The notes beneath the pieces were generated by a model that did no database searches, was not told the origin of the DNA, and saw only the letters and a list, made by a program, of their open reading frames with translations. From Siniperca chuatsi (lineage: Eukaryota > Chordata > Actinopteri > Centrarchiformes > Sinipercidae), in contig NC_058053.1 in assembly GCF_020085105.1 (NCBI RefSeq), positions 18,126,388 to 18,190,387 on the forward strand: 64,000 nucleotides of DNA. Reading direction: 5' to 3'. Below are positions 17,917 through 29,322 of the stretch, in pieces. Within the stretch, counting starts at the first letter, position 1. Each line of letters starts with the position of its first letter. Both the position numbers and the translations under genes were made by a program.

Positions 17917-20900
17917 TAGAGTAAGAAAGTTTCCACACAGATAAAGATCTGTGTTGAGAGTGCAGCTCTTTATTGATACTTATCACACTACTGATATCAG
18001 CTGTTTGTTGTGCTATCTGTCCCTGGACCCATTTCCATCCCTCCAAGATTTAGTCTGTCCAAAACCTGACATTGATTAAACTGACCAAAGATGTATCAGT
18101 GTTGGTCTAGAAGAATAAAGTCCTACTTAAATGAATAGTTAGATGAGAAGTTACCAATTTCGTGTCTGTACGGTAAAAATGAAGCTAACCGGCCCGCAGC
18201 CAGCATAAAGACTGGAAACAGGGTGAAACAGCTAGCCTGGCTCTGCCTGAAGGTAACAAAATCCACAAACTAGCACCTCTAAACTCACGAATTAACATGT
18301 TATAGCTTGTTTGTTTAATCAGTACAAAAAGCAACTGTAAGATTGCAGTTTTATGGGGGGGGTTGTGCTGGGTTATTTCTTGGCTAGGCGCAGTAGCTTC
18401 CTAGATAATTAACTTTCTGGATTAAACAAACAGGATATAACATGTTACATAGTGAGCTTTATGAGCTTTAAAGGTGCTGGTAGGCAGATTTTTGTTACCT
18501 TTGGACAGAGCTGACTAGCTGTTTCCTCTGTTGTTAGCCTTTATGCTAAGTTAAGCTAACAGCTGCTGGCTATAGATATTGATCGTACAGATTTAAGAGT
18601 GGTATTGATCTGCTCATCTAACTCTCGTCAAGAAAACAAATAAGCGCATTTCCCAAAATGTCGAACTATTCCTTTAAGACCTCTCAGACAATTGCATTTG
18701 CTTTCAACATAGCTCTGCCCATCTCTACAACGCTTGTGTAAAAAATTCTTGTTTGATGCCAAGTTTGAGGGGCCACAGAGTTCTTATTCCAATACAAGGA
18801 AATCAAAATCTGCAGTTTATTTCCTGCTGGCTCAGGACAAACACTCAGCCCTGTGGACCAACACACACACACACGCACACACTTGGAGAGGAGAATACAC
18901 ACTAGTTTAGGCTAATTTCCAGTTGGAATAAAAATGAGTATTCATTTACACAGCAAGCCTCCCTCTCTCCCTCTCTCTCTGTGTATGTGTGTATGTGTTG
19001 GCAAAGTCTCCACAACCACTGAGTAAGAGAAAATAATATTACATTTGAGCTTTTACACAAGGGGAGCGTTTGGTTTGGCCTGGACGATAATGTTCCGTGT
19101 CTAACTGACCCCGAATTTAAAGCTGGAAGCTACTTTGATATAACTGAGTCGGTTTACAAAACTGGCTGAACTAACTGCCGTTGAATTATGCCTCTCTAAA
19201 GACACATAGAAATAAAAAAATACATCTTTCTAATTATAATCCTGTGTCCCTGTATTAATTGTTTAGTTATCTTTTGTTATATTCCAAATATATGTCAATA
19301 AAATATCAAGTAAAACTCAAAATGTTGACTTCATATAAGAATCCATCTCCTTTCTCTTCCTGTAAAACATTAAAATATTTTTGATGACACATCTTGAACT
19401 CAGGGGCATATAAATTAATCTACTCACTCAGCCTTTAACTAGTGGGTCATAGCAGCTAGCAGACATAGCAACTATCAGAGCTGTATCATAGGTCAGAGGT
19501 GTGTGTTTGAACCTCAGGCGGCAAAAACCTGTTTATGGTTTTGCTCTAATTTATTTATTTCTCCCTTGCCCTCCTGTTTCTGATTTAATAATGCTGGTGA
19601 GGGAGGTGTGGGTGCAAGCTAACAGTCCTCTACAACACCACATCGTGCTGTTTTCGCTATGCCACGGCCAGTTTTGAGCAATCCAATCAAATCAGAAGGA
19701 TTTTATTTAAATTTCTCTCGCAGCTACACCCCACCCATATAGTCTGTATCACTCTGAAATAGCTCACATTAGATAATGTCGCTCTAATACTAGAGGAACA
19801 TAGTTAACGCTCAAAGAGCTGTTGGTCTGTGTAACAATTCAGGAAAACACATTTACTTTGATCTCAACATAAGCAGTCCCTGAAGTGAAATGTGCGTCAC
19901 TTTTCAGAATGCATGTACTTTATATAAATGCATGCATGTATTGGCAGTGTCAAACTAAGCAAGTAGTCACCTTTATATCTGCGAGAATGCCAGTCCTCAT
20001 CGTCTCCGTAGCCATACTGTCCTGACCCTGGGGATGAAAGAAAAGAAGAAAAAGCAACTAATACGACGAAAAGAGCTGCATCGAAGATGTTAGGCAATGT
20101 TTGAAAGCATTGTCCTGGGCTGACCTGTAGGGCTTTTTTTTTTTTTTACTGCAAAACAGCACCAAGAACAGTCTTTAAAATATTGCTTAACTTTTCATCT
20201 GAACCAGACTCTTGGGGTATTTGGATCTTTTGGACAGACCACATGCACTAGGACTAAATCTCAAAAGATCCTCTTTTTCCAGCTGGTTTGGAAAAATGAA
20301 TCTATTTAACACAGATTCATTCAGCTCAATCCAGTTTTTTTTGTTGTGCCCCCCTATTGAGTTTGGTAGAAATGGAAGGAGTGAAACTATTTTGAAATTT
20401 TTGGTTCCAAAACAGCTCCCATAGATCATACTTACCATTTTAAGTCAACTGTAACAGTGAACAGATCACTCAGACAGAGCAAAAGATATTTCAACCATAA
20501 AACAGCAGCATCCAAGCAGAACTGAAATATTTCTCAGTGTTGGCTGCAGAGCCAGTTGAGACACAGTTGAATGACACTGATAAAAATGTGAGGGGAATTG
20601 TGATGAGCAAGGACGATTATTTTAGGGAAGAGGAAGAAGGGAAGCAATAAAAAATGAGAGGAAAAAGGAAATGGGTGAGGAAGGGGTTAAAGTTGGGGGA
20701 AGGGTGTTCAACTGTGGCCCTGGGACGTTATGAACCCCGGCGTGAATGTGTCCTCTGTTCAGGATCCACAAGTGAAGGAGTGTTCCTCCCTCCTCCAGCT
20801 TCACATATCAGCTGTGAGTTGGTCATTGAACATGATACTGTGAGCACATCTCACGTCCTGTCCCCCATTCCTCATCATGCCTTTTCTGTCAGTTTAATAA

Positions 20901-23900
20901 AAGCTGTCTGGACCAAAATGCCGCAAGCTCTGAGGTTTTAGCATTCAGATCACACAGCATGGATTGTATGCAGCAAACCCACATACTGAGTGAGTCAGAT
21001 TTAGCTGTCTAATGGGAAAACTTCAGTTTCTGCTTCTTAATGGGGGGAAGGAGGGAGGCAAGGTATGGAAAACTAATTACAGGTGTGTGTGTGTGTGTGT
21101 GTTTGTGTGTGTCTCCCCCTCAAAGTGAACATTAGAGCCACAAGCGCCAGAAAAATTATCAGTTCTGTAACAACTTGCAGCCATTCAAAGCAAACAGGAT
21201 ACACCAATTTACACCACTGCAAACTTGTTTCTGATTGGCCGGCAGGTGTTACCACAAACAATAACTTTATTCTCTCTTCTTCAGATGCAAATCACCTCAT
21301 GAAACTGAGTTTTAAAGTTTTAATCCTTAAGATTTTCATGAAATGAAAAATGACGATAAGATGACCTCCCTATACAGAAGTTTAGTGGCGGAGTCCAACA
21401 TTCTTGCTCAGGAACCGATGCACGCATGTAATCCTCATATTTTTTATCTCACTGATAAGAGCCTCACTGTTTACTTTTCACTCTCTTTACAACATCTCAG
21501 ATCTGCATTAAGTTACTGCTAATGCAAAGTGAATATTTCCTACTGCTGCTGCTTCACTTTAAAAGCATTCAACTGGAGAAACACAGCATGGCTTTTCTCG
21601 TGAAGAAGCCCCGGAAAAGCAATTTATATTACTTATCACTGCTGTTTACCCTGACTGCGACTGTTAAATATGTCTGCAAAACATTTTCGGACATTATTTA
21701 TTTTTTAAGAGAGTAATGGAGCATGATGAAGTTGGATGAAGGCTGCACACCTCCAACTCCTCAGCAAGGTAACAACTTTACTGTGTACTGCAGTTGTGTG
21801 GGAAACTACCCACGGCGTGTGCAGCGTCAGACAGTTGCTCATGATGAAATAATTGCAGCGATTTTTGACCTTCTTCTTTATTAAAACAACATGAGTTGGT
21901 TTGGCTGCACTGTAAACAGATACAACAGTTGCTCTTCTGTTGGCTTTCTGACAGAGTAGGTGCTCAGATCTAAAATCCATGATGAATGATAATCCTACCA
22001 CAAGCACAGGAGCCAAATACATAATTCTCAGTTCTGACATTTAATCAATATCTCTCAAAGAAAAGGGCCCCAAACTCCATTATCCATTTATTAGTTATCT
22101 TAAAATAAAATAACTAATAAAGATTGAACATTGTTGTACCACACTAGCCTCCAATGGATTTCAAACACTCAAACAGAAATACAGTTCAACTTGTGTTCCA
22201 AGTCCAGTCGCCTTTGACTCAGCACATAGATATCAGAATCAGAAATACTTTATTGATCCCCGAGGGGAAACTCTTTTGTTACAGCTGCTCACTGTCACGT
22301 CAGTACACACAGGAATAGAAGTACTAAGCAAAAAATATAATACACTATAATAATGTATGACTGAGAATATTCAGACAATTCAACTAGTGGCTGCAGAACA
22401 CAAGTTAACTTTTAATGATTTCGTAAATACATTTAGAATCTTTCTTTTCTATGTTTCCAGGCACTATGTTAACTGTCTGAAGAAATATTCAGTTGTTTCA
22501 ACAAATGAGAGATGAGATATGTAAACAATAACATGCAAGACAGAACTTAAAACAGAACCAAAAACAGAACTTAGTCAAAGTTTATTGTTTATTGTCTTGA
22601 ATTGTTTTCTTTTGGCCTCTGCATCCCAAATTTGTTTTGTTCAGGATTTCTCCCCTCTTCAAAGTTACCAGGAGGACAGAGGACATATGAGAACACTCAG
22701 AGCAGTGTGTACCCTTTAAACCTCACAGTATTAAGCATAAAATGTGCTTGATTAAACAAAACTCTTACATTTTGCAGAGCCTGGAGTCTTCTCTGTGAAA
22801 AAGTCTACGATACTAGCCTGCAGGGTGAGAAAGAAAGATATACTAACATGTATGTGTTGTAGGTGGCACCACACGAAAGCCAACAAGAAAAAAAAAAAAA
22901 AAAATTGGTGTATGTTCTGGGTGAAGTTATGTTGAAATGGATATGGTTTTTGGGTTGTTTTTTCTCACTTTGTCGAATAAAAAAGTTCAAACATGATATT
23001 AGTTCATTACAATACAACTGAGAATATGACTGCTACAAATACTGCTAAAATCAAATAACTGAACTTAAGAAGTAAAATAATGAATGAATTTTTACTATTA
23101 ATATTGCTCAAGGATTTTAAAATAGGTGGACAATTTGTTTTTTAAATGCTTCAAAAACAGGAGATCTTAAAAATCTACATTTGAGTAAATAATATTTTGC
23201 CAGAAGAATCAAGTTGTTTACATGATACTTAACCTTAATTTCATTAGACTACATTTTTGGCTCCAAATACTTGACTTCTTTCTTTACAGGGATTGTATCA
23301 AGGTGATAAAGTATGTCCATGAATAGATGGGTTTACAATTATGTATGTTCGCATGTTTGAAAAACGCTGCAAAAGTGCCATCTAGGGTGCCCCTCCAGTG
23401 GAGAAAATGTGATGAAGTGTCCTCTAGGGTGCTGTTCCAGTGGAGAAAATGCAATACAGTGCCATATACTGCACCACATACAGCTGGTGCCCTTTTTTAT
23501 TTTTTTCGCCACTGCCCCTCAGCCTGACTCTGCCGCTGTGATCTGCATTTATATCTAACAAATCTGTCAACATGATGAGGTGGGATCAACAGTCAGCATC
23601 ACATTCCTGTTCATCTCTCTGACTTCAAAGGAGTTCTTAGCGAGAAAGATGTCAAAATGTTAGTAGTGCAGGAAGCGTAGAAGCTTGTCTTCCTGACGAA
23701 CCTCTGGGAGTGAATAAACTTTACATTTCAGAGCCTGACATTCCAATTAGCGTTTTTTCTGCGGGGCCTGTAATATAAACTGTCATTATATGGAAGCTCA
23801 CTCCCTGTTAATGTAGAAGTATAGCTACAGGCTAACAGAGCAGAAGAGAGCAGAAAATAAAATGCGATGTCATTTCTTTATCATTTAATTCAACACGCTG

Positions 23901-26394
23901 TGATTACAGAGTTACATAATTCCTTTCGGAGCACTAATGATTTCTGTGCCATGTATATCATCATGTCTGCTGCTGGTTTCTTAATCACATCAACAGTTTC
24001 TGACTCTGTGGAACAAACTGCTGTTTTATCTCCACTAACACTTTACAGTGAGGTAAAACAATTGCTAAGTAGTCATAGTGATGGACCCATAGCTCACCTC
24101 ATATATAGTATTATATATATTATTATTATATGTTTGCGAGTTATCTGGATAGTATCTAATGTGGCTGTTTTATTGTTTTAATATAAATTTAAATCATAAT
24201 TGATATAAACAATACTTATTGTAAATGTGTTTTGAATAACATTTTTAAAATCTATTTGCTGTTTTGTGTCATTCATTAACTAATGGTGTATTTCCAGTAA
24301 AGGCTCAGTGGCTGCTTGAGAAAATGAATAATAGTTGTTAGCAGCAGAGTTAATTGGGAATTATTCATTTAGAAAGTGTTCAGCATGCAGATTCGCAGTT
24401 AAAAACTCATCATTGTACAGTGCGTTATTAATATAGCATGTACCTGTCCTTGAAGCTGCACTAATCAATATTTTTGTATTAACAATGGATTAAACTACTA
24501 TGTGAAATGTGAAAGGTGTCACTCATAGTGACAAACCCACAGTGAATGATCACCTGACTCTGCAGCTCCCCTCAGCTCTGCAGAGAATTTTAGCAACTTT
24601 TAGCACATTGTTTTGGTTTTCCGGCCCTCACACTCCCCTCTCACTCAGCTGTTTTCAGTGAAAAATCTCTGATAAACTCACCTGTACTCTACCTGCTCTG
24701 CACCAAACAGCAGACAGACACAGTTAGCAACTAGCTGGTGAACATAGTGGAGCATTTAGCAGCTAAAGAGACAGATATTTCCCTCAGGAGTTGGTGGAGA
24801 CCAAAAACAGAGCTAAAAAGAGAGTGAATATCAGACTTATATTCATCAGATGGACACAAACACAACTTTAAATACATGGTAATGTTGCTTCATGTCTCAT
24901 GAATGTTTAAATAGGCAAATATTTGCTAACAAATTCGATGATATATCAGTGTTGTGTTAACAGCTTGTTCCATTATACTGTCAACTACATTCTACTATGC
25001 TATACTTTACTATTCAGAGTTATTCAGTAACTTAAAAAGGCCAGAAATTACTTATTAAGGCTATTCAGTGCCACCTGCTGGACATGTTATATGTAATAGG
25101 CAGAGATGCAGCCAGCTGCATTCAATTAAGACTAACATGACTAAGAGTGTTTTTGCATGCAACCACATGTAAGTAATTTGCATTTTTGGATATAATTACT
25201 AGGTTTGATTGTTAATTTATAATAACCATCATGGGTGAGCAAATATTGGCTTAGTTTAATTGGACAGGTGAACACTAATGATCAGTCCATTCATATGTTT
25301 AGATGCAATTTATAATTATACAGTTCTAAATGTTTTTTAAGACTGTGACAGTCTTATACACTATTTCTTACAAATGTGGCGCAGTTATGTTGAGGCTCTA
25401 CAGATGGCAATGTCGGTGAAACATCTCAACTACTATTGGATGGATTGCCATGAAATTTTGTGCAGACATTTATGGTTCCCAGAGGATGAATCCTAATGAC
25501 TTTGTTGATGGCCTGCCTTTTCCTCTAGCGCCACCATGAGGTTAACATTTTGCCTCTTGTTACTTTCTCTGTATAACCACATAAAAACATCTTTGATGAC
25601 ACTTGGAATGAGGACTGGACGTTGCCTCTGTTTTCTTCCCGACATGCTGTTGCTGTTGTCAGCCAGCGACTGAGCTCATTTAACACTTCAGAACAGCAAC
25701 TACTTCTTAGCTATTCATTAAAAGTTAGTTTATGATTTGTTTCCTTAGGCTTTCCTTTGTAACTATTCAGGATTCACCTTGTTAAGTGTTGCTATTTTTT
25801 CTGGCAGAAACACAACTGAACACTTATTAGAGTGACTGTTCTCCAGTGATGATGCTTACTGGCATTTCCCCAAGTTACTCCCTGTGTGTGGAGGATGTAT
25901 CTTCCCCCCCAGACTCACATCAGCACAGGCATCGTCATGGAAAATATGATCAGGCTTTTACAAATACTTGCTGTAGATGGGTTTAACTGTAAGAAGTGAT
26001 GTAGAACACACGTCAAGCTTAAAAACAGAACCTTAAAGATTTCCATTGTTAAAAAAGCAGTTTCTTTAAAAAAAAACTCCATATCTGAAGCATTTCCTTC
26101 TGGTGCACTCCCACCCAAGTTTGAGGCATGCACACTCAAATGATAAATGGGCTAATTGACCACCAGAACAAACACAAACACATCCCTGTAAAATAAACTC
26201 CTCATAAATGCACACACACACGCACACACGTACAGACCAGAGTCCACTGTCAGCTCGACAGGCAGTTTTTAGTCTGTCAGTGTAAATCTGCTCTGCAGCT
26301 TGCGTTCATGTTTCAGCCTGTATGATCATACAGCAGTGGTGAGCCACTCTCAAACCATCTACAGGCACATAGCCACTGTGACTGCGCACGCACG

Positions 26395-26442
<48 letters not shown>

Positions 26443-27433
26443 ACTCCATCCAGACTTGAGAGCTTTGAAGTCATTTCAGCTCCTCACTGCAGGCCACAGG
26501 CCCTGCTCTGCCTGGCTCCATCTATCAGCAGAGCCTGTGTGTTTTCTTATGTTGGACGCTATACTCCAGTGTACGGCTGCAACTAATGATTATTTTGATT
26601 ATCGATTAATCTGCTGGTGAGAAAATATTGAAAAATGTCCATCACATTTTCCCAGAGTCTTTTTTGTCCAACAGTCCAAAACCCCAAGATACTCAATTTA
26701 CAAGGATATAAAACAAATTACTCTCACATTAGAGAAGCTGAACCAGAGAACGATTAATCGTTTATCAAAAATAGTTGCAGATTAATTTTCTGGCGATCAA
26801 CTCATCAATTAATGGACTAATGTTGCAGCTCTGCTACAGTGTGTGAGCGAAAGAGAGTCCTTCTGTGTTTACTCAACACCAAGACAGAAACTCATCAGTA
26901 CTGTAAATACTTCCAGAGACACCAACACTTACAAGATGTGAAAGCCATTTGCAGTAATTTCATTCAAATACTTGTTGAATAGGTCGCTCTAAGTAAAGCG
27001 TTAAGTGAAAATTAAACAAACACTGCAGTACAGTTGCAGGGCTTTCATTAGTGCCACAGACTGAGCTCTGTGCAGAGAAACGTCCCCCAGATGCACACTG
27101 CACTCCCCCCGCTTTCCACCCCCTCCACGTAAACACCAACGCGGTTCACCATAAACCAGCGGTGAGGATAAGAAGCCTCTAATGCATGCGCAAAAGCGAC
27201 ACAAAAAAACCTTCTCCTAACTCAACGCGTTAAACTAAATCCAGCCTCAAACCAGTGATATCCATTTCTTTTTCACCAGTCTAAAGATAAACTGTTCGAT
27301 TATTTTATCCTACTGGTCCCAGCAGGGTTAATCATGTCCAGGAGGTGAATGAGGGCCTTTGTCAGTCCTTACCTTCATAACCGGAGCAGAAGCAGAGCTG
27401 GACAAACAGGAGCACCAGCGGCCACATGTCCAT
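8582..27433 (-). CDS. srpx: Sushi-repeat-containing protein SRPX
   Basis: Complete gene on the - strand. Coding exons in order: 27373-27433, 19971-20027, 17312-17500, 15849-16025, 14011-14137, 13749-13870, 12967-13146, 11243-11376, 8851-8972, 8582-8765; 1353 nt, 450 aa, TAA at 8582-8584. All junctions are GT-AG and every phase closes. A hydrophobic signal peptide ([16 protein letters not shown]) begins at 27433, with a second in-frame ATG at 27427. Order of domains: sushi 1 (residues about 43-101, starting [16 protein letters not shown]), sushi 2 (105-161, [14 protein letters not shown]), an HYR domain (163-244, DPPKIKCP ... DTADGIL ... VYD-like [10 protein letters not shown]), sushi 3 (247-304, PDNGYMKC) and a C-terminal DUF4174 domain (306-440, [46 protein letters not shown]). 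Human SRPX has the same layout at 464 aa. It is a secreted or matrix-associated protein whose biochemical role is not settled. Confidence 0.95.
9641..9778 (+). mobile_element. tRNA-derived SINE remnant
   Basis: Starts with GCGCCCAGGTGGCCTCAGGG, a degenerate tRNA-like head with an A-box-like segment, and continues into a tail with CCCCATCTCTCTATCCCCCT and TTTCCTGTC. I have seen this tail type often in percomorph SINEs. The same tail type occurs at 50577-50720. Degraded; no intact B box. Confidence 0.5.
9787..10292. mobile_element. hAT-like non-autonomous element with near-perfect 8-bp target duplication
   Basis: The left end reads CAGTGGTTTCCGACCTCTTT; the right end reads CCCTGGTTATGAGTCACTG, so the ends form an inverted pair (CAGTGGTT against CAGTGACT). 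The 8 bases before it are ATGTACAG (9779-9786) and the 8 bases after are ATGTAAAG (10293-10300), 7 of 8 identical, as expected for a hAT target-site duplication. Internal motifs GTACTCCCAC and GTACCCCCTGGGGTACC are typical of this fish repeat. No ORF of its own. Confidence 0.65.
10690..10910. mobile_element. Partial palindromic-ended MITE (GATTAATCGATTAATC type)
   Basis: Contains, in order, GTGACGTCTTCACATTTCTTGTTTTGTCC, CAACAGTCCAAAACCCAAAG, AGCAAATCCTCACAATGGAG, AACCAGAGAATATTTGGC and finally a run with ATCGATTAATCGACTAATC. The same motif order recurs at 26567-26840, 40393-40730, 43855-44750, 61030-61290 and 61370-61570 in this window. Only the right half is preserved here. Confidence 0.65.
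12180..12560. repeat. Retroelement-like dispersed repeat with TAA microsatellite
   Basis: An (AAT)n run (12189-12210) is followed by CTTAATTTCTATAGCGCCTTTACAAACCA, a long A-rich stretch, and a region with GGGGAGTTTGTTCCACAGCGTTGG and CCCCTTTGGTTTTAAGCCTGG. This motif order is a common teleost interspersed repeat. I cannot assign a class from the sequence alone. It lies in the srpx intron between exons 7 and 8. Confidence 0.5.
14138..15848 (-). other. srpx: srpx intron 4
   Basis: 1.7 kb between the HYR exon and the sushi 2 exon. I see no coding exon, no clear element ends and no long tandem repeat; a short GT-rich run is at about 15612-15640. Ordinary intron sequence. Confidence 0.6.
16026..17311 (-). 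other. srpx: srpx intron 3
   Basis: 1.3 kb without coding sequence. The stretch about 16110-16330 has repeated CCAGATTG/TCGGATTTC/CAGATTG-like words (GGATTTCTACAGATTCG and neighbours) and AAATCTGATTTG further on at about 16605, suggesting an old repeat, but I cannot delimit it. Confidence 0.45.
17842..17915. repeat. (TG)37 microsatellite
   Basis: A pure TG dinucleotide run of about 74 bp in the srpx intron between exons 2 and 3. It produces long His/Thr-rich spurious ORFs on the other strand. Confidence 0.97.
18125..18680. mobile_element. Teleost non-autonomous DNA repeat (TTTCCCAAAATGTCGAACTATT end)
   Basis: Runs from a left part with GTTAGATGAGAAGTTACCAAT and GTCTGTACGGTAAAAATGAAGC through CATAAAGACTGGAAACAGGG and AACTAGCACCTCTAAA to the right end CATTTCCCAAAATGTCGAAC. 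The left and right halves are loosely inverted around a centre near 18400 (GAAACAGCTAGCCTGGCTCTG against CAGAGCTGACTAGCTGTTTCC; TAACATGTTATA against TATAACATGTTA), giving a large hairpin-like structure. Shorter relatives are at 20-190 and about 7545-7750. Confidence 0.6.
22233..22340. mobile_element. Retroelement 3'-tail-like fragment
   Basis: Contains TATCAGAATCAGAAATACTT then TATTGATCCCCGAGGGGAAA, a tail sequence shared by many fish LINE/SINE-type fragments. A related GGATCAATAAAGTCTTATC sequence occurs at about 44349, and AATCAGATTTATTGGCC at 59608. Class assignment is inference. Confidence 0.45.
23372..23475. repeat. Two-and-a-half copies of a 42-bp unit
   Basis: GTGCCATCTAGGGTGCCCCT then CCAGTGGAGAAAATGTGATGA, followed by GTGTCCTCTAGGGTGCTGTT then CCAGTGGAGAAAATGCAATAC, then a partial third copy GTGCCATATACTGC. 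The two full copies differ at several bases. Confidence 0.7.
24445..24910. mobile_element. Dispersed repeat, forward copy (AGCTGCACTAATCAATATTT)
   Basis: Starts AGCTGCACTAATCAATATTT and runs through CAGCTCCCCTCAGCTCTGCA, ACAGCAGACAGACACAGTTAGC, GAGCATTTAGCAGCTAAAGAG and CAGGAGTTGGTGGAGACCAAAAACAGAG. The reverse complement of this motif order is found at 55540-56070 in gpr161 intron 2, including CTCTGTTTTTGGTCTCCACC. Two copies of one family in opposite orientation, non-coding. Confidence 0.6.
25400..25560. repeat. Short dispersed fish repeat
   Basis: Holds CAACTACTATTGGATGGATTGCC, ATGAAATTTTGTGCAGACATT, GAGGATGAATCCTAATGACTTTG and CTAGCGCCACCATGAGG in this order, a motif set I recognise as widespread in percomorph genomes. 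No ends can be defined. Confidence 0.5.
26396..26441. repeat. CA microsatellite
   Basis: Pure CA run of about 45 bp, preceded by a CGCACGCACGCTC variant stretch. In srpx intron 1. Confidence 0.95.
26567..26840. mobile_element. Palindromic-ended MITE, near full length
   Basis: The left end reads GGCTGCAACTAATGATTATT then GATTATCGATTAATCTGCTGG; the right end reads CATCAATTAATGGACTAATG then TTGCAGCTC, an inverted match. Internal order: AAAATGTCCATCACATTTTCCCAGAG, TTTTTGTCCAACAGTCCAAAACCCCAAG, AAGCTGAACCAGAGAACGATT. This is the best-preserved member of its family in the window. Confidence 0.7.
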
Positions 27434-27640
27434 ATCGAGACGCGGGACGGACGCTCTTCAACATGTGAAGGGGAGCTCGCAGGAAAACTTCCAGCGCATT
27501 CCTGCTTTCCAAAGGCCCGCCTCTTGCTCCAGAAACAAGGGAGGATTCTCCTAATACAGTCAGGCCTGGCCACCGGCATGAGGCGAGGCAGATAGAGGAG
27601 GCTGTGCCAACCCCTGTGGGTCAACTGTGACATGAAGCCT
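27434..27640 (-). promoter_or_regulatory. srpx: srpx 5' leader and promoter region (putative)
   Basis: Sequence upstream of the srpx start codon (read on the - strand), including the 5' UTR and CpG-bearing words such as CGAGACGCGGGACGGACGC and GGCGAGGCAGATAG. No TATA box is obvious close to the start. The limit of the promoter is a guess. Confidence 0.35.
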
Positions 27641-27689
27641 ACTCGATTATCACCAGGAGAGACTGAAGTGCATCAACCTAATTCTCCTC

Positions 27690-27800
27690 ATAAAGGTCCT
27701 TGACCTCATATAAGTGCACTTACTCACTTAGGTACACTTTTGAGGTGCTTGTGCTTTACTTGAGTATACAATACTCAACATACAAAACATACTAAGTAAA
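27690..27800. mobile_element. hAT-like MITE fragment
   Basis: CACTTACTCACTTAGGTACACTTTTGAGGTGC followed by TTTACTTGAGTATACAATACTC matches the internal part of the CAGTGGTGGAAAGTAACTAAG family seen in fuller form at 37870, 44050 and 53086. Only a fragment; no ends. Confidence 0.5.
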
Positions 27801-28167
27801 ATACTAAATGTAATAAATAAATCAGTGGTTCTGAACCAGGGGGGCTGGACCCCATAAAGGAGTGAAATAAACTCACAAAATGATTAGGCCTGATTCCATT
27901 TGACAGAATCAAATACATATTTTTTTAACATAAAATGATGAACTGCACATGTCCACACTGAAGCAGTAACCTGCCTCTTGGGTTACTTAAAATTAAGTAA
28001 TGTCTACCTAAGGAGTCACAGGCAGATAGTAGGCCTACTTTATTTCAAGGTATCAAAACGTTTGGGAACAGTATAGTAGTTCAAATTAAGATGCTTACAA
28101 GTTAATGCGTAAGTAACCCAATGATATGCGGTGTCATTTTGTTGGCTGTACTTTGTTGACTGTTGAC

Positions 28168-29322
28168 TTAAAGGTATTGTATGTAGGCTAGTTTTTTACA
28201 TGTATTAATCACTTTTTATAGTCAATGTGTGAACAGGTTGTAACACCATCTAAAAAATGAAACCTTCCCCAATTTTCTCAGTTGCCTATAACAGCCTGTG
28301 GACTGATTTCAGAGGGACTCGGGTCGGTTTTTCCAGGAAGATCCATGATGTGACGTTTATGCGCGCTCCCCAGTACTTTCTCTTCAGCGCCCCTACAGCA
28401 GCAACAGTGTGCAACGCTTGCTGAATTTGGCTTAGAAATTGAGTCCACTTAATTCTGCTAACAAACGACCGCCACCCACAGAAACAGAGTCAAACACAAA
28501 GTCCAAAGTCAAATCTAACATTACTGCAAAGCATGTGAAATATATGGTGATACTGTGGTTTTAGCTGGCTAACGTTAGCATGCTTGCTAATGCGGACAAA
28601 TTGCTTGTTAGATAACTTAACAAAATACTGTTGTGGGTGGATAACGTCAGCTAATTCATCCAGACTCCAGTGGTTGATCTGGCTAGTAAATTGGTTGGCA
28701 GATACATGCAGCATAGCTGGGTTGTAGCTGGCTGGCTAACCTTAGCTTGCTTGCTCACTAACGTTATCACTAGCAAAATACCATCTGAGTGGATATGTTA
28801 TTTGGCTAGCTTGCCAAATTACTTCACCAGCTAACGTGATCCATGATACTAACATATGTATTAAGACAAATGGTGTTGATTTTAGCCAACAATAAATGAT
28901 GAACAGTACAAAGCAAAGGTGTATAATGATTGCTTTCTAATAGCTAAGAGCGATGCAAGGCAGACGGCCCACTAGCTAATGGTAACCTAAGCCAAGCTGG
29001 GGTTGGCCAGCTGGATGTGGCTTGGCAGCGCGGTGTAGGTCTGGTGGTTTCTTCCTGGTGTTGGCTGATGGGGTGATTTGCAAACGGCAATCTAGTTAGT
29101 ATCATTGAGCCAATGGTCCAAACAAAATATAGAAACATTACAGATAGTAACATTATCCTACATATGACAAATTTATTTTCCAGCATTTCAGCGTTCAGTA
29201 TTGTGTATGTCACTTTCGGCCGATGCCCAGGATGATGCTCGCTCGCGCCTATGGAGTGTGAGCACGAGCAACAGGATGATTATTAACAAGGGTTTTCTGA
29301 AAGTTACATATGGAACCTTTAA
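28168..29322. mobile_element. 1155-bp element flanked by TTAA with inverted ends
   Basis: The left boundary is TTAA (28168-28171) followed by AGGTATTGTATGTAGGC; the right boundary is GTTACATATGGAACCT followed by TTAA (29319-29322). Reading inward from the right on the other strand gives AGGTTCCATATGTAAC, so the ends share AGGT and TATGTA in the same spacing. The inside has many GCTAGC/GCTAACGTTAGC-like words and no long ORF. TTAA duplication is the signature of piggyBac-type transposition; assignment to that superfamily is inference from the flanks only. Confidence 0.55.

Larger units (their letters stand above)
20028..27372 (-). other. srpx: srpx intron 1 (7.3 kb)
   Basis: The longest intron in the window, between the signal-peptide exon and the short Gly/Tyr/Asp-rich exon 2. 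No coding exon is seen. It holds a retroelement-like tail (22233-22340), a minisatellite-like piece (23372-23475), a repeat shared in inverted orientation with gpr161 intron 2 (24445-24910), another dispersed repeat (25400-25560), a CA run (26396-26441) and a palindromic MITE (26567-26840). A poly-A run is at 22887-22904. The rest is A/T-rich sequence that I cannot name. Confidence 0.65.

Noticed and set aside
17730-18046. His/Thr repeat ORFs on the - strand
   Set aside because: Pure translation of the TG/CA microsatellite.
23867-24181. 104-codon + strand ORF in srpx intron 1
   Set aside because: No family features, A/T-rich codons, and no splice context.
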